Shown here in pieces: positions 60,760 through 64,000 of a stretch of DNA of 64,000 nucleotides (positions are counted from its first letter, which is position 1; the number at the start of each line of letters is the position of its first letter). The DNA is from Streptomyces narbonensis (GTDB lineage Bacteria > Actinomycetota > Actinomycetes > Streptomycetales > Streptomycetaceae). The stretch spans positions 1 to 64,000 of the forward strand of contig NZ_BMSF01000020.1 in NCBI RefSeq assembly GCF_014649015.1. The letters run 5' to 3'. Both the position numbers and the translations under genes were made by a program. Below the pieces are notes generated by a model. That model did no database searches. It saw nothing but the letters and a program-made list of their open reading frames with translations, and had not been told where the DNA came from.

Positions 60760-62321
60760 CACGGGTTCCTCGGGGACGGTTCGGTTCGGGCGGCGGCCGC
60801 GTCCCAGGCGGCGCGGCCGGCGGGGTCCTTCCGCGGTTCGTAGTGTCGCAGGGGCTGCGTCGCCGAGACGAGCCGACGCGTCGAGGGCAGGTCGCCGACG
60901 AGCCCGGCGGCCCGCGCCTGCACGAGGACGTTGCCGAGGGCCGTGGCCTCGACCGGTCCGGCGACCACCGGCAGTCCGGTGGCGTCCGCCGTCCACTGGC
61001 ACAGCAGCTCGTTGCGCGCCCCGCCGCCCACGAGGTGGACCCGCGTGATCTCCCGGCCGGCCAGCTCGGCGGCCTGCCGCAGCGCCCGGCGATGGGCCAG
61101 TGCCAGGCTCTCCAGGACGCAGCGGACCACCGCCCCCGGGCTCTCGGGCGCCCGCTGCCCGGACCTGCGGCAGGAGGCACGTATCCGCTCCGGCATGTCG
61201 CCCGGGGCCAGGAACTCCGGTGCGTCCGGGTCGACGAGCGCCGCGAACGGCTCCGCGCGGGCCGCCAGCGCGAGCAGCTCCGGCAGGGCGGTCGGCTCCT
61301 GCCCACGCGACTCCCACGTCCGGCGGCACTCCTCCAGGAGCCACAGGCCCATGATGTTCCGGAGGAAGCGGATGGTGCCGTCGACCCCCCGCTCGTTGGT
61401 GAAGTCGGCGGCCCGGGACTGCTCGGTGAGCACAGGGGCATCCAGCTCCAGGCCCGCGAGCGACCAGGTGCCGCAGGACAGGAAGGCGAAGTCCGGGCCG
61501 GTGGCCGGGATGGCGACCACCGCCGACGCCGTGTCGTGGGAGGCGACCGTCGTCACCCGGGTCCGGGCGTCGAGCCCGGTGAACTCCGCCACGTGGGGGA
61601 GGAGTTCGCCGGCCGGGTCGCCGGGGGCGCGGAGCGGCGGCAGCAGCCCGGCATCCACCCCGAGCCGGCCGAGCAGCTCCTTCGACCAGGTGCCCGCGCG
61701 GGCGTCGAAGAGCCCCGTCGTGGAGGCGTTGGTCTCCTCGGCCCCGACCGTCCCCGTCAGCCAGTGGACCATCAGGTCCGGCATCAGCAACAGCGTCCGG
61801 GCCGCAGCCAGTTGGGCACTCCCGGCGGCTGCGGTGAGCTGGAAGACGGTGTTGAACGGCAGGTGCTGGAGGCCGGTGACCCGGTACAGCTCCGCCCGGC
61901 CGACCCGCGCCCACACGGCCTCGGCGGCGCCCTCGGTCCGCGGATCGCGGTAGTGGTACGGAGCGCCGAGGAGAGCGCCGTCGGCATCGAGGAGGCCGTA
62001 GTCCACGCCCCAGGTGTCGACGCCGACGGAGGCGACCCCGCCGGCGCGGGCTGCCACGCGCAGTCCTTCCAGGACGCCCCGGTGGAGACCGAGGACGTCC
62101 CAGCGCAGCCCGTCGGGCAGCCGGACGGGGGTGTTGGGGAAGCGGTGCGCCTCGGTGAGGTCGAGGACCCCGGGACCGACGCGGCCGAGCATCACCCGCC
62201 CGCTGGTGGCCCCGAGATCCACCGCCGCGAACACGTCCCGGGGCCTTGCCGTCGACCGCATCGTCAACCCCGTCGTCAGCCCCGTCGTCGACCCCGTCTC
62301 CGGACTCGTCCTCGGACTCAT
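60759..62321 (-). CDS. rhaB: Rhamnulokinase
   Basis: Phosphorylates L-rhamnulose. A 520-residue FGGY-family kinase: AAVDLGATSGRVMLGRV (phosphate-1 motif), VASVGVDTWGVDYGLLD, YHYRDPRT, LQHLPFNTVFQL and VHLVGGGARNELLCQWTADA, all close to RhaB. The ATG at 62321 overlaps the upstream stop (ATGA) but adds about 20 Thr/Gly-rich residues before the kinase fold; an internal ATG at 62261 is an alternative. Lies between the aldolase/dehydrogenase fusion and lutA. Confidence 0.92.
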   Translation of the reverse strand: MSPRTSPETGSTTGLTTGLTMRSTARPRDVFAAVDLGATSGRVMLGRVGPGVLDLTEAHRFPNTPVRLPDGLRWDVLGLHRGVLEGLRVAARAGGVASVGVDTWGVDYGLLDADGALLGAPYHYRDPRTEGAAEAVWARVGRAELYRVTGLQHLPFNTVFQLTAAAGSAQLAAARTLLLMPDLMVHWLTGTVGAEETNASTTGLFDARAGTWSKELLGRLGVDAGLLPPLRAPGDPAGELLPHVAEFTGLDARTRVTTVASHDTASAVVAIPATGPDFAFLSCGTWSLAGLELDAPVLTEQSRAADFTNERGVDGTIRFLRNIMGLWLLEECRRTWESRGQEPTALPELLALAARAEPFAALVDPDAPEFLAPGDMPERIRASCRRSGQRAPESPGAVVRCVLESLALAHRRALRQAAELAGREITRVHLVGGGARNELLCQWTADATGLPVVAGPVEATALGNVLVQARAAGLVGDLPSTRRLVSATQPLRHYEPRKDPAGRAAWDAAAARTEPSPRNP

Positions 62322-64000
62322 CGGAGGAAGGCGGCGGCCACGCCCGCGTCCACCGGGACATGGAGGCCGGTCGTGTGGCTGAGGTCGCCGCCGGTTAGCG
62401 CGAACACCGCGTTGGCGACGTGCTCGGGAAGCACCTCTCGCTTCAGGAGGGTCCGCTGGGCGTAGAAGGCGCCCAGATCCTCCTCCGCGATGCCGTACGT
62501 GGCGGCCCGCTGAGCGCCCCAGCCGCCGGCGAAGATGCCCGAGCCGCGCACCACGCCGTCCGGGTTGACGCCGTTGACCCGGATGCCGTGCTCACCCAAC
62601 TCGGCGGCGAGCAGTCGCACTTGATGAGCCTGGTCGGCCTTCGTGGCGGAGTAGGCGATGTTGTTCGGGCCGGCGAAGACCGCGTTCTTGGAGGCGATGT
62701 AGACGATGTCGCCGCCCAGCCCCTGGGCCGTCATCACCCGCGCCGCCTCCCGGGAGACGAGGAACGAACCCCGCGCCATGACCGCGTGCTGGACGTCCCA
62801 GTCCCTCGCCGTCGTCTCCAGGAGCGGCTTGGAGAGGGAGATGCCGGCGTTGTTCACTACCAGGTCCACCCCGCCGAAGGCCAGCAGTGCCGACCGGAAG
62901 GCCGCGTCTATCCGCTCCTCCGACGTGACGTCCACGGCGACCGCCACCGCCCTGTCCGGCCCGCCCAACTCCTCGGCCACGGCGGCCGCGTTGGCGGCGT
63001 CGAGGTCGGCGATCACCACACACGCGCCCTCCGCGACCAGCCGGTGCGCGATCGCCCGGCCGATGCCGCTGCCCGCGCCCGTCACGAGCGCCACCCGGGT
63101 CGCGAGCGGCTTCGGACGGGGCATCCGCCGCAGCTTGGCCTCCTCCAACTCCCAGTACTCGATACGGAACTTCTCCGACTCCTCGATCGGCGCGTATGCG
63201 GAGACCGCCTCGGCCCCGCGCATCACGTTGATCGCGTTGACGTAGAACTCGCCCGCCACCCGCGCCGTCTGCTTGTCGCGCCCGAAGGAGAACATGCCCA
63301 CGCCGGGGACGAGGACGACCGCCGGATCGGCTCCCCGCATCGCGGGGGAGTCCGGGGTGGCGTGCCGCGCGTAGTACGCCGCGTACTCCTCGCGGTAGGC
63401 GGTGTGCAGCTCACGCAGCCGCTCGACCGCCCGGTCGAGGGGCGCGTCGGCCGGCAGGTCGAGGACGAGGGGCCGGACCTTCGTCCGCAGGAAGTGGTCG
63501 GGGCAGGACGTGCCGAGGGCGGCGAGCCGCGGGTGCTCGGCACGGGCCAGGAAGTCGAGGACCGTGTCGGAGTCCGTGAAGTGCCCGACCTGCGGATGGT
63601 CCTGGGAGGCGAGCCCCCGGACGTACGGGGCGAGCTCGGCGGCCCGCTCCCGCCGCAGGGCCTCGGGCAGCGGCGCGTACCCCTCGACGACCGGCCCGAA
63701 GGGTGCCGGGCGGCCCCGCTCGACGAGGAAGGCCTCGGCGGTGCGGATGATGTGCAGCGCGTTGCGCTCGCACTCCTCGGAGGTCTCGCCCCACGCGGTG
63801 ATGCCGTGGCCGCCGAGGACGACACCGACCGCCGCCGGGTGGGCCGCCTTCACCGCGGCGATGTCCAGGCCCAGCTGGAAGCCGGGGCGCCGCCACGGCA
63901 CCCACACCACCGAGTCGCCGAAGCACTCGGCGGTCAGCTTCTCCCCGTCGGCGGCGCAGGCGAGCGCGATCCCCGCGTCCGGGTGGAGGTGGTCGACGTG
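62318..64000 (-). CDS. rhaEW: Bifunctional rhamnulose-1-phosphate aldolase / lactaldehyde dehydrogenase (partial)
   Basis: The 5' part lies outside the window; 560 codons plus the stop are visible and the frame is open to the edge. The N-terminal class-II aldolase part shows HVDHLHPDAGIALACAADGE and LGGHGITAWGETSEECERNALHII with metal-binding His. From about 265 residues before the end an SDR domain follows: VTGAGSGIGRAIAHRL, VNNAGISLSKPL, then YSATKADQAHQVR with Tyr-x3-Lys. Such fusions (RhaEW type) split rhamnulose 1-phosphate to dihydroxyacetone phosphate and L-lactaldehyde and oxidise the latter to L-lactate, which LutABC would convert to pyruvate. Confidence 0.9.
   Translation of the reverse strand, partial: HVDHLHPDAGIALACAADGEKLTAECFGDSVVWVPWRRPGFQLGLDIAAVKAAHPAAVGVVLGGHGITAWGETSEECERNALHIIRTAEAFLVERGRPAPFGPVVEGYAPLPEALRRERAAELAPYVRGLASQDHPQVGHFTDSDTVLDFLARAEHPRLAALGTSCPDHFLRTKVRPLVLDLPADAPLDRAVERLRELHTAYREEYAAYYARHATPDSPAMRGADPAVVLVPGVGMFSFGRDKQTARVAGEFYVNAINVMRGAEAVSAYAPIEESEKFRIEYWELEEAKLRRMPRPKPLATRVALVTGAGSGIGRAIAHRLVAEGACVVIADLDAANAAAVAEELGGPDRAVAVAVDVTSEERIDAAFRSALLAFGGVDLVVNNAGISLSKPLLETTARDWDVQHAVMARGSFLVSREAARVMTAQGLGGDIVYIASKNAVFAGPNNIAYSATKADQAHQVRLLAAELGEHGIRVNGVNPDGVVRGSGIFAGGWGAQRAATYGIAEEDLGAFYAQRTLLKREVLPEHVANAVFALTGGDLSHTTGLHVPVDAGVAAAFLR

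Overview
The window reads as chromosomal DNA of a Streptomyces-type actinomycete. GC content is very high, third codon positions are mostly G or C, GTG starts are common, and genes are chained by ATGA/GTGA overlaps. Secreted proteins carry Tat or lipoprotein signals, sugar ABC importers lack their own ATPase, and there is an XRE/DUF5753 regulator module typical of this genus. Almost every gene serves uptake and breakdown of plant cell-wall polysaccharide, chiefly pectin (rhamnogalacturonan I and homogalacturonan) and its galactan and other side chains. No tRNA, rRNA, CRISPR array, transposase or insertion sequence was recognised.

Region 1 (0-17.5 kb) is a pectin/rhamnogalacturonan module. It holds a PL4 rhamnogalacturonan lyase, a type-B carboxylesterase, a CE8 pectin methylesterase, a PL1 pectate lyase and a CE12 rhamnogalacturonan acetylesterase. 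A solute-binding lipoprotein, two permeases, a Gfo/Idh/MocA oxidoreductase, a DUF6807 (PmoA-like) protein and a GH43 enzyme make up one long minus-strand series. Upstream, also on the minus strand, lies gntR - DHDPS-family lyase - IlvD/Edd dehydratase, which looks like a non-phosphorylating route for a sugar acid.

Region 2 (17.7-35 kb) is an oligosaccharide module: GH31 alpha-xylosidase, GH3, an LplABC-like importer, GH42 and a GH95-like enzyme, plus a LacI regulator. A repeated palindrome (TCGAAGCGCTTCGA) lies in front of GH3, the importer operon and near the LacI gene. The set could dismantle xyloglucan-type or rhamnogalacturonan side-chain oligosaccharides. A small unrelated insert (VOC protein, two small hypothetical genes, a DUF5753 regulator) sits between GH31 and GH3.

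Region 3 (35-37 kb) is accessory: a monooxygenase-like small protein, a small hypothetical protein and an APH(6)/hydroxyurea-type kinase with less biased codon use.

Region 4 (36.9-47.5 kb) holds sugar-acid catabolism: an enolase-superfamily dehydratase, a Zn-dependent dehydrogenase and a U32-like protein next to an IclR regulator; then a ROK regulator divergent from SMP-30 lactonase, KDPG-type aldolase, PfkB kinase, SDR and DgoD. The last set encodes what appears to be an oxidative De Ley-Doudoroff route for galactose.

Region 5 (49.4-57.9 kb) is a galactan module: secreted GH53 endo-galactanase, GH42 beta-galactosidase, importer and LacI regulator, with a clear operator in the divergent promoter. 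Region 6 (57.9-64 kb) is L-rhamnose catabolism: an aldolase/dehydrogenase fusion (running off the window), rhamnulokinase and LutABC lactate oxidation in one minus-strand operon. Together these genes appear able to take rhamnogalacturonan I apart outside the cell, import the pieces and convert galactose and rhamnose to pyruvate and triose phosphate. Specific substrates are inferred from families and context only.
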